Part shown: positions 1 through 8,646 of the stretch, piece after piece
How positions within the stretch are numbered: position 1 is the stretch's first letter
Layout of the letters: each line of letters starts with the position of its first letter
Program-made: the position numbers and the translations under genes
Assembly: GCA_037178675.1 (NCBI GenBank)
Contig: JAYMGJ010000544.1
Coordinates: 1 to 18,871 of the forward strand
Length of the DNA: 18,871 bases
Direction of reading: 5' to 3'
DNA from: Scleroderma bovista
Lineage: Eukaryota > Basidiomycota > Agaricomycetes > Boletales > Sclerodermataceae
Notes under the pieces: generated by a model
What the model saw: the letters and a program-made list of their open reading frames with translations, nothing else
What the model was told of the DNA's origin: nothing
Databases searched by the model: none

Positions 1-556
1 TTTTTGCGATGATGCGTACATACTTTGTCCATCTTGATGTTACATGTTGTATGCACGTGTAGTTTTCATATCAAGATATGAGGCGACCTTGAAACATATG
101 TTCATCCTGGACATTCATATTGGCAATAGCTTCATGAAGGTATATGGGCATAAAGCACTCATTACTCATGTCAACGCCGGTGTTCGGAAAATGCCCCCTC
201 CCCAGAGCAGAGGGGCATGGGTTCATAGTAATATCTGGGCAGCCCCAAGATGAATCCAAATTGCCTCTTCTCCGGGATCTGTCAAATTCCAGCCATATCC
301 CAAATGCGGAGAATTAAGACAGTCAAAAGATAGAGGACATTGAATATGGTCGTTTTCGAGCCATAAGCAGAGGGTGCGGCGAAGATCGCATTGCTACTGC
401 TCCAGGTGACTTGCACTCAACTAATTTGAAAGAAAGACGCGAAACAAAACCCAGGTTGCAGTGAAGATAGGTGTTCCTTCTACATAATTGATTCCCTGTT
501 GATATTATGCACCTTGGCTTATAAAAGTCCCCATGTTCAGGTAACCTGGTAGCCAC
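1..556. other. No gene recognised; upstream region of the kinase relic
   Basis: Several short frames are open here on both strands. None shows a recognisable motif, and none can be extended through convincing splice sites. The right end holds the presumed old promoter of the kinase relic, including a TATA-like element that is listed separately. Confidence 0.5.
520..526 (+). promoter_or_regulatory. TATA-like box of the kinase relic
   Basis: The heptamer TATAAAA lies 37 bases before the first ATG (557) of the decayed kinase copy, which is a normal core-promoter distance. The intact copy has a different TATA-like element at a similar place, so the duplicated unit probably once included its promoter. 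Whether this element is still used is unknown. Confidence 0.4.
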
Positions 557-1831
557 ATGATTTCTGCCAATAAGGCGAGAACAAAGGCTGAAGTTGAGAA
601 CCGCAGAGCTGGAATAGCCAAGCTTGAACTTGAAGCCTTCGGTGAACTTCACAACCTTGGGATGATTCAAAGGACGTGGATACTTGCTCCGCCCTCGTTA
701 TGAACCCTGGTTGGGGGGCAAATGCCTTGATTATGTGGTTTTGCAGACAACGAACGTGATGATCATCCCACTGACTTACGAAGTGAAACCTTCCATCATT
801 CTTGATTGTACACGGATTTCATATGGTGCATGTGTCGTCTTCAACATTATCCAGGTCGATTCACCCGTACGAAATCGAATTTGGTCGGTTTCAAACCATG
901 AAGATCGGATTCCGCCAATCGTTGTGTTCCTGTTTATGATGTTCTCTCTGTTCCGGATGACCAGGACGAAATGATTATATCCCGTTATAGCATTAATACA
1001 CAGAGCCGCCATTCGGTATCATTCGGGAGACGTGGAGTGCCTTCGACAGCTATTCGAAGTCAGTTCACGAATGGGGTCTGCACTTCATGCACAAGTATCG
1101 GGTTGGTCACTGGTAAGGTAAGTTCCCAACCGTCATCTTCATTATGATCCGAAATTGCCCAAAGGGATATTATGGACCCAAATATCATGATAGACACCAG
1201 TGCGCTCTTCATCCACGCGTTCCACCCCACCTCCTCATGAAATGGGACTATTCTGGCTTTGCGAGGTATAAAACTTGTAGGGAACGACCTAATACCTCAT
1301 CGACTTTGGCCTGTCCCATCGATACGACCACTCCTTGCCCACCTGGAGGTCCCGATATGGGGAGGCGGCAAATTCCTGAGTTTCAAACCTCCGCTAAGCC
1401 CCGCGACCCATTTGCGACCGACATCCCCTATGCACCCCACCTTCCTCTACCCCCGGAACACGATCAGAAAGGGTTTCGTTGATGTAGGTTCACTTCATTG
1501 TCAGATAACCCGATCTTATCCATTGGCCGGGCGAAGGCTAGCTTCGAGTTTATGAGCCCTCTCATTACCGACATGGTACAAGATGATCCGTCCAAGCGAC
1601 CGGAAATGGACTCGGAAGTGGTTAGGCGATTTAAGTCTGTTACTGGGCAGTGAGCAAGGTTTGAGCACGAGGAAGTTATGCTCTCGTATTGGTCGCAAAA
1701 TGAAGGCCGTTATGGAGGCTATTTATCTTATGATTTTATACTGGAGTCACCGACCTAAATATCTCGCAAGGCATATACCTGCAATTCTGTGCCCCGCAAC
1801 TCTGGAAAGCGCCGATCTACTCGAAAGGTGA
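557..1831 (+). pseudogene. Decayed copy of the fungal protein kinase gene
   Basis: This stretch follows the intact kinase at 3466-4815 almost from end to end, in the same orientation. The start block (ANKARTKAEVENRRA) matches the intact copy's TKKARARAEAENRRA. About 36 bases of the first exon are missing, and the frame hits TGA at 701-703. Later blocks recur in changing frames: ILDCTRIS, VYDVLSVPDDQD, IDFGLSHRYD, VPIWGGG, DMVQDDPSKRPEMD and the C-terminal YWSHRPKYLARHIPA. At the catalytic loop, splicing as in the intact copy gives HWDIMDPN instead of HRDCMSLN, so the HRD arginine has become tryptophan. The HRD loop and DFG can no longer be read in one frame. With several frameshifts, a premature stop and a lost catalytic-loop residue, it is a pseudogene rather than a divergent active kinase. 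Confidence 0.85.
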
Positions 1832-2003
1832 CGGGATGTGGAGTTGTCGGGGGATGTCGCAGATGAGTCTAGCCTGGAGCCTGATTGCTTATCTGTTATC
1901 TGACCTCGGCGGCGTCAGATTCTGGAGATCAAAATCGAGTGTAACTAATACATTGTACTTCTGAAATACAGTACAAAAAGTAAATTCAACGAGTGTGCGT
2001 CTG
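1832..2003. other. Short spacer; no feature seen
   Basis: AT-richer sequence lies between the end of the kinase relic and the stop codon of the minus-strand gene. It would hold the 3' ends of both convergent units. No conserved element was noticed. Confidence 0.5.
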
Positions 2004-3136
2004 TCAGGAAGACTGCAAGAAAGAGGCACTCTCAGCGTTTTGGGTCACGGCTACGAGCGAAGATGTCAAGAAGGTAGATACAAAGGGTGAAACGTTGAAC
2101 TCACCACCATCGCTGTGGTGATCCCCAATGTTGATCAATAATCTCTTGAGGGTTGGGCTACGAGCGTCAACACCCGAAACTGATGAGGACGAAATATGAC
2201 AGTTTTCGATGTAGGTTACGTTAGTAACGTTGGGGCTTGTACTGCTACTAGAGCGAGGGGCTCCAACACTTCCGCTCGACGACGAAGTAGATGTGCAAGC
2301 AGGGTCAATGGCTGTTTTGACGTGGAAGCCCAAAATTTACATCAGAGACGAACATCCATGTCGTTTGCGACTTACTTGGTGCACTGTCATCGACCGCGCA
2401 TGCTGAATCATCGAATGGGTTTGGCTGCATCAGGAGATTGACAGTTTCTTCAATCATACCCCTCAATTTGTCATCTATATCTCCGTCACATGGTATTGCA
2501 ATACCAGAGAGTTCTTTTTGTTCCGTAGAGCTATCTCCCCCTGTGTGTTATTACTGTAAGGCACCTCGAATGGAAAGTTTGGAAACATACTTTCGACCGG
2601 CACTGCACTCCCTGGTATCACTGAAAATTGACTCGTGGATAATTAAGTATGTCGTCTCAGCATTTCCGAAGTAGTCTGCAATTTCGATCAGCAGGAGGGA
2701 CTATGCAATCGGAGTTTGCAAGTTACCTTTGCTCGACGACGAAACTTAGAGGTCGCGTCGATGAATAACCGATTCTCGCGGTAACGTGCAAAGGCTTTGA
2801 AAGGGTTCAATGTTTTCTCCCGTTCGTCAATTTTTTTCATGATCGCTACTAATCTGCCGGCGATGAAACCTTCAGATGCAGCGCTACCTGCCAGTGCAAA
2901 AAAACGTACTGGTCGTATCGTGTTTTCACGTCCCGGTAAGTCTTTTGATAATTAGGACGTTCGTCCGCCATATCCTTTATCTTGATGATCTCATCCAGCG
3001 TATATTCAAGATACACCTCGCCTGCATTCAACGCAGTGCTGTCCCTCACGAGTGGGAAGATGGTTGGATGATAGTCGGACGTTCGCCCGAGACGGAGTTG
3101 AACGAAGATCGTTTGGTGCTTCTTAGACGACGACAT
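2004..3136 (-). CDS. Unknown minus-strand protein with Ser-rich C-terminal part; one frame break
   Basis: I do not recognise this family. From ATG at 3136 (MSSSKKHQTIFVQLRL) the first frame is open to a run of seven A on the plus strand (2898-2904). Coding character then continues one frame over (AGSAASEGFIAGRL, then MKKIDEREKTLNPFKAF) to a donor at 2726. A workable chain of introns follows: 2726-2656 (acceptor uncertain), 2590-2531, 2375-2312 and an optional 54-base intron 2104-2051. It leads to a serine-rich segment (CTSTSSSSGSVGAPRSSSS), then NVTNVTYIENCHISSSS and LKRLLINIGDHHSDGG, and the stop at 2004. The frame change at the homopolymer is not solved by any intron of normal size. It is either a one-base error or a real inactivating indel. 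The gene is divergent from the intact kinase, with 329 bases between starts. Exon ends apart from 2375-2312 are tentative. Confidence 0.5.
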
Positions 3137-3465
3137 CCAACAGGAATACCTCTGTGTTTCCCTCCCAGCTCTTACTAAGTAGACACGAGAATAATCGATG
3201 AGAACGTTGCTCTGTTAAGATATCGATCAGCGATTTCTGGCGCAGCGTCACAGGCGGGGGTATATCACGCAGATGGGACTCCTCGGACATGAGGAGATGG
3301 GGCGTCGAGGATCAAGATGTTATTCCTCTGTGTATGTAAGCCACCATGATATGTTCAAGAACTTGTTTTCCAAACAAGGAAAGCGCAAGCAAGGTGTCGT
3401 CGATTCATATTTATATATGTTTGGCACTCCTTCAGATATCCCAGTGGCAGTGCGCTACATTGGCC
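3137..3465. promoter_or_regulatory. Bidirectional promoter region between unknown gene and kinase
   Basis: These 329 bases separate the starts of two divergent genes. An AT-rich TATA-like element (TTTATATAT, about 3410-3418) lies some 48-56 bases before the kinase ATG at 3466. The kinase start context is GGCCATGG, close to the fungal optimum. No element was recognised for the minus-strand gene. Confidence 0.45.
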
Positions 3466-4815
3466 ATGGTCTCTACCAAGAAGGCGAGAGCAAGGGCTGA
3501 AGCCGAGAACCGCAGGGCTGCGAGGGCCCAGCGCGAACTAGAAGCCTTCGGCGAAGTTCAAACACCTTGGGATGGTGGTTTAGTGGAATACGAGACGTGG
3601 TGGTCACAACATTACGAATGGCTAAGGGAACAAGGGTATCTGCTTCGACCACGTTATGCACCTGATTGGGTTCCATCCTGGCAGGGAAAAGATATGGATA
3701 CATTCATGTATGAGGACGCGAGAGGGTCTGAGGTAGGTAAGCTTCAACGCCAGCAATCTAACCCATCTCAATTATGGAGCAAAGCTTCCCAATATACTTG
3801 ATGCTACACGCATTTCAGATAGAGCATACGTTGTCCTCAAAATCGTTTCCAAGTTGCTTCATCCGTTCGAAGTCGAAATTGGACGAATTTTCTCGTCTGA
3901 GCCATTACGGTCGGATCCCGCCAACCATTGCATTCCTATTTATGACGTTCTCTCTGTTCCGGACGACAAGGATAAGGAAATTATAGTTATGCCATTACTC
4001 CATGAATACACGTCGCCGCGATTTGGCACCATTGGGGAGGCGGTGGAGTGCTTTCGACAGTTATTCGAGGTCAGTTCACTCAACACTTGGGGATACATTC
4101 TTCACGAGTGAGCAGGGTCTACAATTCATGCACAAACATAGAGTTGCCCACCGGTATGTTCCCAACCACCCTCCTCTATATAACCTGAAATTGCCAAAAG
4201 GGATTGCATGAGCCTAAATATCATGATGGACAATGAACTTTTCATCGGCACATTCCACCCAGTCGATCCCCTTATGAAACGCGATTTCTCGGGCTATATA
4301 AGGAACAAAACCCGTACAGAACGGCCTGTGAAGTATTACTTCATCGATTTTGGCCTGTCCCGTCGATACGACGACTCCATTGCCCACCCCCTCGAGGTTC
4401 CGATATGGGGAGGCGACAAGGAGGTTCCCGAGTTCCAAAATTCCAATGAACCCTGTGACCCATTCGCGACTGACGTCTTCTACATCGGGAACGCGATCAG
4501 GAAGGATTTCGTTGATGTATGTCTTGTTCAATGTCGGATAACTCGCTCTAATCTTTTGGCCAGTCTAAGGATGGCTTCGAGTTTATGCAACCCCTCATCA
4601 GTGACATGGTACAAGAGGATCCGTCTAAACGGCCGAAAATGGACGAAGTGGTTATGCGATTCGAAACTATCAGGAAGGGTTTGACCACAATGAAGTTACG
4701 CTCTCGCGTTGCTGACAAAACAGAAACCGCAGCGGAGACCGCCTATCTTACTGTTTTACACTGGAGTCACCGACTTAAATATCTGGCAAGACGTATACCT
4801 GCAGTTCCCAATTAG
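3466..4815 (+). CDS. Fungal-type protein kinase, intact copy
   Basis: Five exons join in frame: 3466-3736, 3780-4069, 4116-4153, 4201-4516 and 4564-4815, giving 388 residues. The introns are 43-47 bases with GT-AG ends. The N-terminus is a basic, Arg/Ala-rich helix (KKARARAEAENRRAARAQ), perhaps a coiled coil. The kinase fold follows: a VAIK-like lysine in AYVVLKIV, the catalytic loop HRDCMSLNIMMD formed across the exon 3/4 junction, the metal-binding DFG in YFIDFGLSRRYD, a PEF element in place of the usual APE, an aspartate of helix F in ATDVFYIGN, and the late-lobe DPSKRP. I see no glycine-rich loop. The C-terminal tail (MKLRSRV, then HWSHRLKYLARRIPAV) is typical of a kinase family I know as expanded in Agaricomycetes. 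All key catalytic residues are present, so it is probably active; its substrate is unknown. Confidence 0.87.
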
Positions 4816-5359
4816 TGACCCATCTGCAATCGCGCCATGCTCTTTGTCCATGATTCTGTCTTAGTAGATATACCCTTATGTGAGTAGCAGTCTCATTGAT
4901 CTTTCGTTCAGTTTGTTGAAATTCATTCACAATGCTGTGCACTATGGGAGGCTTTGGTTCCCACTTTCTCTTCCAAAAGAGCGACTCTTCCTGTCAGCTT
5001 CCTGTCAGTTCCCACTTGGTTCAGCACCACTGTGTGACGTTTGACCCTCATACCCTCACTTACTTCGTGTATAACCTGAGAACGCGCTCTTGAACCATCA
5101 CAACTCACAGTTTAGGCGACCTGGAGCAGCCCGGAGCCTCCACGGATTGCTGGTACAGCCGCAAGCCGGACAAAACCCAGGCTCCTTCCCGCCCCTGCGA
5201 AGTTCGAGTGTGAGGCGGTACTTATCCTACATAATGAGTAGAGACTTCGCTATGCACCAATTCAAACCCAGTATGACGCGTATGACGCTCGAACGCTGAT
5301 TCCCCCGGCCACCTAAAGACCACCCAAATTGATCAGAGACGATATACCACTGTAGTGGA
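4816..5359. other. Intergenic; no gene recognised
   Basis: Short frames occur on both strands (for example a 53-codon plus-strand frame from about 4933) but none has a recognisable motif or credible exons. A small direct duplication of CTTCCTGTCAG sits near 4988-5010. Confidence 0.45.
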
Positions 5360-5920
5360 GTGGCTACTGGTGGGTGTACCTGGCCCGGGTACGGGTATGA
5401 CATCTGTGTGAGAGCATGTGCATATGTCTTGGAAGCACATGTTGGTGCCCAGGTGACACGAACAGGCCTGGAAACGGAGTGGGATGTGTCGAGTGGCCAG
5501 GCAGATGAGTCGAGAGGCTGGACGGACACTCTGAGCACGTCGAACAGCGCTGAAACGGACAGAATGAGCCATGGTGACAGTGCAGGGACGTACCTGGGAG
5601 TTGGAGATGCGACGGCCAGAAGCCACGCACACGCATCGAGTGGGCACTGAGACGTCCCCAGCGTCGAAACGGACGTGAATGAGATTGTAAATACGATAGA
5701 GAACTTCAGAACACACCGAAAGAAGGCGAAACCGCCAGACTCACCTATTGAAGCTGCAAAGCAGCACTCAGATGGTCCGAGCAGCATCGGAGACCGCACA
5801 GACGGGTCGAGCATGCATACGGACATGCACAGCATTGGAAAGGACACGGAAATGGCTGAGAACGCGTCGACGAACGTCAGAACAACGTCGAATCGAGTCG
5901 AAGAAGCAAACCTCACCTAA
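5360..5920 (+). CDS. Possible Ser/Thr/Asp-rich hypothetical protein
   Basis: One frame is open over about 560 bases except for a single TGA at 5648-5650. A GT-AG intron at 5574-5651 (78 bases) would remove that stop and keep frame, joining DRMSH to DVPSVETDVNEIVN. The second part (VNTIENFRTHRKKAKPPDSP) has protein-like composition with a basic segment, then a polar Ser/Thr/Asp-rich tail ending at TAA 5918-5920. I recognise no domain. The true start is unknown: 5360 is only the first ATG in frame, and the glycine/cysteine-rich N-terminus looks unconvincing. A 229-codon frame on the opposite strand covers the same bases. The short repeats here could hold open frames by composition alone, so this is a weak call. 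Confidence 0.25.
5450..5910 (+). repeat. Degenerate short repeats built on GTCGA and ACGGAC words
   Basis: GTCGA-type words recur at irregular 20-60 base intervals (near 5488, 5510, 5539, 5662, 5806, 5866, 5888, 5896). ACGGAC or GACGGAC words often stand next to them (near 5521, 5555, 5669, 5819). The pattern looks like an eroded minisatellite or a repeated peptide with the motif T-D/E-S. It was judged by eye and no period was computed. Confidence 0.3.
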
Positions 5921-6594
5921 CGCACAAAAATTCAAGGCGCCCGAGCATACATATCGATGAAGAAGCCCCCTACTCCTTTTACCATCCCCTCCCTGGTTAG
6001 CGCAGACCATATCGAAGTATACGTACCGTGGAACACGCGCATTAAAAAGACCCTGGGGATCGCAAATCAAATGTTTGCGAAGTGGTTACAAATCCTTTAC
6101 ATCCACACAAGACAATTAGGGCCCGGCGTTTGGCAGCAAAACAAGGCTATCGCGCGATATCTTAGTCTCAGTGGTGCAGACGCGTGCTACGCAGGCAAGT
6201 GTGTTGGGAGTATAAACTGATAAAATGGTCGACACTGGTGAAGGTGGATGTGTGGATAGACGGAACTGCTTGAAACATGTGCAATGGCATGCTCTCTCAT
6301 AAAAACAGACTCATCTATTTTGGTTGAGATATGCGCCAAGGCAAAGCGACGCCTGTTCGTTGGAATGACCGGGCGGCGCTGGCGTCGGAAGTTGGGGGGG
6401 AAAGGGTTATTGGACATGTTGCGGCAGCACGTGCACCGTCTTTTGTACCCAGGAATTTGGAAATGGACGGTGGAGGAGAGTGGTAGCCCCCCGACAGGTT
6501 GTGAGGCTGAACGAGCCGCGACATCGTACCCGCGGTACCTAGCGGGAAACCCAGCACATCAAACAGAAAACTGCTCATATTTCACAGTATGCTT
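5921..6594. other. No gene recognised; 3' flank of NDUFA1
   Basis: A plus-strand frame at 5957-6220 (87 codons, starting MKKPPTPFTIPSLV) is open, but shows no motif and no splice partners. A second plus-strand frame from 6284 runs antisense through the last NDUFA1 exons. Part of the right side must be the NDUFA1 3' untranslated region. Confidence 0.45.
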
Positions 6595-7069
6595 CTATTG
6601 CGACGTAGTGTACTCCCGGGTAAACCAAGCACTGGATGTTTCGAAGCCTTCCGGGGGAACTGGATCCGACTATGAATTAAAACGTCAGCATTTTCTCTTC
6701 ATGAGGAACGAAGAATGAGCGCGCGCGCACCTTTTGCCCGCGGACATGTCCGGTCAGCCGTCTGTCGCGCTCCATCATCATTTGGTCCCATGCGTCGATG
6801 TTGTACCGAACGGGCTGGTTGTGATAAATGGTCAATGTCGTGTGTGAAGCAAAATAGATAACTGTGAAAAAAATACGGACTTTGCCCTGGTTTTGGGCCA
6901 TCTTGGAGGTGTTCAGAAGGGTACCGGCTGCTGCGAACATCGAGGTAAGCAGGCCTGGTAGAAAAAAGTACGGTGTGGATGTAAGTCTTCGTGTCTCCTG
7001 TCTACGGACGAGTGGGATATGATTTTAGCGCGCACCAAATGGTATCAATGCCTCCCATGGCACAGGCAT
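6595..7069 (-). CDS. NDUFA1: NADH:ubiquinone oxidoreductase subunit NDUFA1 (MWFE)
   Basis: Four exons on the minus strand (7069-7036, 6954-6881, 6814-6731, 6669-6595) give 88 residues. This is a small accessory subunit of mitochondrial complex I, held in the inner membrane by one helix. The start MPVPWEALIPFG is the family hallmark, and the segment after it (LLTSMFAAAGTLL, residues about 12-25) is the single membrane span. Then come RYNIDAWDQMMMERDRRLTG, a conserved acidic/basic block, and a C-terminus SDPVPPEGFETSSAW. Human MWFE is about 70 residues; I recall fungal forms as somewhat longer, which fits. The first exon has only 34 coding bases, so an ORF scan misses it and offers the internal methionine at 6940 as a false start. 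Introns are 81, 66 and 61 bases; the 66-base one has the weak donor GTCCGT. HAP5 lies upstream on the same strand. Confidence 0.93.
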
Positions 7070-7075
7070 CTTGTG

Positions 7076-7216
7076 TTAGCTGTTGCTATGTAGTAGCAAT
7101 GAGTTGTTCACAACAACTGGAGCGTTGAGTGCGGCTACTTGTGGCTGTGCAGAATCCGGCTTGCTCCGGCGTTGCTCCAGCTCGTCAATGATGATGTTGG
7201 CGGACAGAACTGACAT
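7076..7216 (-). other. 46-codon ORF ending six bases before NDUFA1
   Basis: On the minus strand an ATG at 7216 opens a 46-residue frame (MSVLSANIIIDELEQRR, then polar residues and a valine/asparagine-rich end). Its TAA at 7078-7076 is followed by CACAAG and then the NDUFA1 start. It could be an upstream ORF that limits NDUFA1 translation, or the first cistron of a two-gene transcript. Alternatively the region is simply a 5' untranslated region: a possible intron (GTAGCC to CTACATAG) falls inside it. I recognise no family. Confidence 0.3.
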
Positions 7217-7644
7217 AGTCTACTGACAGAGTAGGCAAGGGCGTGTAACCAGATTCACTCTAATGGCGAAAAACCTACGTACTACCCTTCTATCATTGTG
7301 TAGGGAGTACATAGCAACATGCTAGAGCTGACCAACCAAGACCTGTAATATGGTACGAAGCAGCAGCACTGGTGGTAATCGTACGACATCACGAACGTTT
7401 CGGGGGGAATCGAAGCAAGAACCTGTCTGGTGCGGGTGCGATCGTGCGCAAGGTGTGACATACCGACGAGGTGAGAAGATCCTGCATCTCGACTATCGGG
7501 CGAGCACCCCACTAGCACGCACTAACGTCGTCAACAATGCCAAGAACCATGACAGGCTGTCCGCTGAACATGGCACCGTGCGGGCAGGCGGCAAAGCTTA
7601 CTAAGCCGTACTCTGACTAGGCTGTTGGCCAAGTGTCACGGGGG
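7217..7644. other. Intergenic between HAP5 and NDUFA1
   Basis: About 430 bases hold the HAP5 3' flank and the NDUFA1 promoter. Short frames on both strands show no motifs. No TATA box was noticed at a convincing distance, which is usual for housekeeping genes. Confidence 0.5.
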
Positions 7645-8298
7645 TTAGCAGCACGTATACGCAGTGTTCCAGGACAAGAGACGCACCCCTGCAACTGGAT
7701 TTGCCCCTCCCTCATTTCCTCCGCCGCTTCCGCTCCCACCCGCGCCGACGCTCCCTGTGGACCCTGACGATAGGTGGTGTTGATGACCCTGGTGCTGGTG
7801 CTGATGAGCAAGGCCAGCCATTCCCTCCTCCCTGGGCACAATGTCTATTAGGAAATCGAATTGGTCCGACTTTGCCAGTGCTTTTGCGATGTCTGCACGC
7901 GAGAGTGTGCGTCGTTTGTTGGAGTCTGCGATAATGAATGCGCGAGCGGTTATTTCTGCGATGAAAACTGCATTATTGGTTAATATACATGCATTTTCAC
8001 CAGGGTGAAATGGGAAGGAAGTGGGTCGCACTTTCGCAGGCTTTACAGAATAATATGGGAGCATCCGCTGCAATCATCTGTGTCTGGGTGTCAGCGAGAC
8101 GAGGGGGTACAACAAGGGACGAAATACCTTGACATCAGGATCGCTCTTCATGACCTTTTTAATCCTTGCGAGCGGCAGCGGGGGGTGTCTATAGTCCGGT
8201 GTTTCCTGCTCAGCAGCATCGACCTGTCTCTGCCAGAACGAACGGAGGAAGTCGTTGAGTGGTTCACCAGGCTGGACATACGGCGTTGAGGGGGACAT
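7645..8298 (-). CDS. HAP5: CCAAT-binding factor subunit HAP5 / NF-YC
   Basis: Three exons on the minus strand (8298-8128, 8077-8032, 7967-7645) give 179 residues. HAP5/NF-YC pairs with HAP3/NF-YB through a histone fold, and with HAP2/NF-YA binds CCAAT boxes in promoters; respiratory genes are classic targets in yeasts. The N-terminal block [12 protein letters not shown] leads into the histone fold: [17 protein letters not shown], then [15 protein letters not shown] from the second exon, [12 protein letters not shown], the highly conserved [19 protein letters not shown], and FDFLIDIVP. The C-terminal tail is rich in His and Gly ([11 protein letters not shown], then GSGSGGG). It looks disordered and short for the family. 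Introns are 50 and 64 bases. The first uses the acceptor just before ATG ATT so that K-M-I is restored. The exact C-terminus is less sure than the fold. Confidence 0.95.
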
Positions 8299-8646
8299 TA
8301 GAAGTCGCGGATGGAGTGATTTGTCGTGGTGAGAAGGAGAAGGAAATTGAGAGGTGTCAACGGTTACTCGTTATGTTGTATTGGACCCTAACCTGAGTCT
8401 AGGGTCTTATCGTGAGAATTCAGCGGACTATTCGTCGGTCGGGGCATTTGCTAGATACGACTACATTTACTGGGTCTTTCTCAACCAGCTGCTCGTCCGC
8501 GGAGATGGTGGAGCGAATCCGACTGCGAATTCCTCGCGGATCCGCGACTCGACGTGCACCTTCCTAATCTGGCCCATCCCCGTCTGCTGTGTCCGCTGTC
8601 GACCACAGATCCCCGACATGACATTCGCTGTCCTCTCCCTCTTACC
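8299..8646. promoter_or_regulatory. Shared divergent promoter region, HAP5 / Arb1-like gene
   Basis: These 348 bases lie between two divergent start codons, so both promoters must sit here or in overlapping transcribed sequence. An inverted CCAAT pentamer (ATTGG, 8380-8384) is present, but one copy is expected by chance in this length. The Arb1-like start at 8647 has context TTACCATGC with a favourable A at -3. An in-frame ATG at 8554 is an alternative start. Confidence 0.45.

Noticed and set aside
5227..5916. 229-codon minus-strand open frame, the longest single frame in the left half
   Set aside because: It is rich in Cys, Ser, Phe and Val without any motif, has no splice support, and mirrors a repeat-laden region where the plus strand is also open. 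Probably a composition effect.
6284..6718. 144-codon plus-strand frame
   Set aside because: It overlaps the last two NDUFA1 exons in antisense, and the NDUFA1 reading is far stronger.
6677..6940. 87-codon minus-strand frame read as one exon
   Set aside because: It contains NDUFA1 exons 2-3 with the 66-base intron read through and part of the next intron. The family pattern requires splicing.
8380..8384. Inverted CCAAT pentamer in the HAP5/Arb1-like promoter as evidence of HAP5 autoregulation
   Set aside because: About one pentamer on either strand is expected by chance in 348 bases, so it carries no weight alone.
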